64,000 nucleotides of DNA from Oscillospiraceae bacterium (GTDB taxonomy: Bacteria > Bacillota > Clostridia > Oscillospirales > Ruminococcaceae), in contig JAJQHJ010000016.1 of the NCBI GenBank assembly GCA_021199795.1, positions 53,335-117,334 of the forward strand, read 5' to 3'. Position numbers and translations under genes: made by a program. Of the stretch, positions 63,094-64,000 are shown piece by piece. The notes below the pieces were generated by a model. It was given only the letters and a program-made list of their open reading frames with translations. It was not told the DNA's origin and ran no database searches. How positions within the stretch are numbered: position 1 is the first letter of the stretch; the number at the start of each line of letters is the position of its first letter.

Positions 63094-63924
63094 TCACCAC
63101 TCTCCTCCCAAACGGTCATATCGTTCATCAATCGTCTGTATCAATTCATCAATGTCGCGATAACGCCTTGCGTTGATTGTTGCCTTTATTTTCTCGTCTG
63201 AAAGAAAAGCGTGCCATAAGTCCTCGGTATCGAAAACATACTTAAACTGCTTCGTACGTTGCTTGTATTGCGCCGCTTTTCCGTTTCCATCCAAGTAGTG
63301 GAGTTTGTACGGCGTGCATTTCTCCCAAAATGAATCTTCAACCTTTTTCCCACCAATCATGTGAGTAACAAGTCGGACTACATGAGGTCTTGACACTCCG
63401 CCAATAGAAAAATCACGAACAGCATCAAAAATGCTGTTGTACATAATCTGCAAGTCTCCCTCATTGGCAATGGCGTTGTTAATACGTTCAATCAGTTTAG
63501 ATGCACCCGTAGACAGATTGTCAGGAAAAATCCAATGAGAAAAGACTTTTGCTCGATTTACGTTTGCATCGTAATTAACTTTACCGGGAGAGAATCGACA
63601 CGCAGAAATTATATACCTGTCCTTATACTGAATTATCAATAAGCATTGATAGCGTATTGCTTTGTAAAGTGCATCGAATATGGCATACAGTTCCTGATAG
63701 TTGTTGATAACCACATGGAAAACTTGCAATTCTTCATAACGGGCATTTCCCGAGTGAACAGGAATCGTGTCTCCTAAACACGGTTTTATTGATGCAATCC
63801 ATGCAAGCTGTTCAACGTAGGAGCCAATTTCGCCATCAGCAAATATTCTATTTTTGAGTTCGTCATAGCGTTCCTGCTTCATATGAAGCTTGTACTTGTC
63901 GGGGATCTGAATTAAATCTAACAT
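63094..63924 (-). CDS. DUF4391-like protein with extended C-terminus
   Basis: The 276-residue protein is not clearly a named family. Its first 120 residues share a pattern with the DUF4391 protein encoded next: both have an IWRNKL- or WIASIK-type helix, then IPxxxG, an acidic E(L/I)xVF(H/E) strand, a helix and a hydrophobic YxxxLLII strand. The C-terminal half (FDAVRDFSIGGVSRPHVVRL onward) is basic and unlike DUF4391. I choose ATG 63924, which overlaps the stop of the preceding gene by one base. Confidence 0.65.
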   Translation of the reverse strand: MLDLIQIPDKYKLHMKQERYDELKNRIFADGEIGSYVEQLAWIASIKPCLGDTIPVHSGNARYEELQVFHVVINNYQELYAIFDALYKAIRYQCLLIIQYKDRYIISACRFSPGKVNYDANVNRAKVFSHWIFPDNLSTGASKLIERINNAIANEGDLQIMYNSIFDAVRDFSIGGVSRPHVVRLVTHMIGGKKVEDSFWEKCTPYKLHYLDGNGKAAQYKQRTKQFKYVFDTEDLWHAFLSDEKIKATINARRYRDIDELIQTIDERYDRLGGEW

Positions 63925-64000
63925 TATTTCACCACCAAAAAACATATAAGCTCAAAATCTTCAAGCCCGCTGACGGTGGACTTGAGGGCGGTCGTCCCGC
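63924..64000 (-). CDS. 3' end of an unidentified upstream gene
   Basis: Twenty-four codons are visible, ending TTALKSTVSGLEDFELICF..VVK and the TAA at 63924-63926. The other two frames stop early or give an unlikely composition. The stop overlaps the next start by one base, so it belongs to the same operon. In related clusters a helicase gene stands here, but nothing in the short fragment shows this. Confidence 0.55.
   Translation of the reverse strand, partial: GTTALKSTVSGLEDFELICFLVVK

Larger units (their letters stand above)
53939..64000. mobile_element. skin-like element inserted in sigK, right part outside the window
   Basis: The element begins at the broken sigK frame and carries its recombinase at this end. 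At least 10 kb are visible, filled by a type III restriction-modification operon. No phage structural genes are seen. Most genes from 56218 on look AT-richer than the leftward core genes. It should end at the 5' half of sigK beyond the right edge. Confidence 0.75.

Noticed and set aside
63924..64000. Calling the truncated gene a helicase
   Set aside because: Only 24 codons are visible and they contain no helicase motif; context alone is not enough.

Overview
The window reads as a chromosomal segment of an anaerobic, probably gut-dwelling and spore-forming member of the Clostridia, closest in style to Oscillospiraceae/Ruminococcaceae. The evidence is a pyruvate:ferredoxin oxidoreductase, strong Gram-positive Shine-Dalgarno sites (GGAGG) before most genes, a leucine T-box leader, many lipoprotein signals, a cell-wall-sorting-like NPTTG tail, and the 3' part of the late-sporulation sigma factor gene sigK. 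The species assignment is inference from gene content; no taxonomic marker was compared.

Layout. 1-2847: 3' part of nifJ. 2911-6885: a DUF4143-type ATPase, a cell-surface protein, a PBECR4-like nuclease gene and, before it, a promoter followed by about 240 nt of non-coding sequence rich in inverted repeats (candidate structured RNA). 6910-16074: a starch/maltodextrin operon read leftwards (binding lipoprotein with a C-terminal starch-binding-like domain, attenuator, two permeases, ATPase, an unrecognised barrel protein, a zinc ribbon protein, a GH13 amylase lipoprotein). 16156-19296: two GH53 galactanase genes, one secreted with a galactan-binding-like module and one cytosolic with Lys at the catalytic nucleophile position. 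19361-32658: a Leu(CUC) T-box controls leuA-ilvB-ilvN-ilvC-ilvD-leuC-leuD-leuB, followed by a DUF815 ATPase, a TauE/SafE permease and an acyltransferase. 32712-37304: PHP phosphoesterase, GT2 glycosyltransferase and YfhO, a likely envelope glycosylation unit. 37380-51790: housekeeping and envelope genes (pduL, anti-sigma/ECF sigma pair, recG, HAD, mscL, malQ, an SxxK serine hydrolase lipoprotein, a foldase lipoprotein, ppa, a RelB/ParE toxin-antitoxin pair, argS, NfeD and SPFH proteins), with a dispersed 19-bp palindrome at 42288-42393 and 50243.

51795-53578: a Fic protein whose promoter carries four regularly spaced octamers in alternating orientation, an XRE repressor, and a divergent promoter reading a short terminated RNA. 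53579-64000: the sigK C-terminal part ends abruptly at its conserved NEILM segment, where a large serine recombinase gene begins to overlap it. This is the arrangement of the sigK-intervening (skin) elements of Bacillus and Clostridioides. The element runs off the right edge and carries a tightly overlapping operon: unidentified gene end, two DUF4391-like proteins, a membrane-anchored protein, type III Mod, a second membrane-anchored protein, and Res, which is frameshifted in a run of five Gs.

The most interesting objects are the skin-like element and its unusual type III restriction operon with two embedded membrane proteins, the structured RNA candidate at 6615-6850, the nucleophile-less cytosolic GH53, and the Fic and XRE operator arrays.
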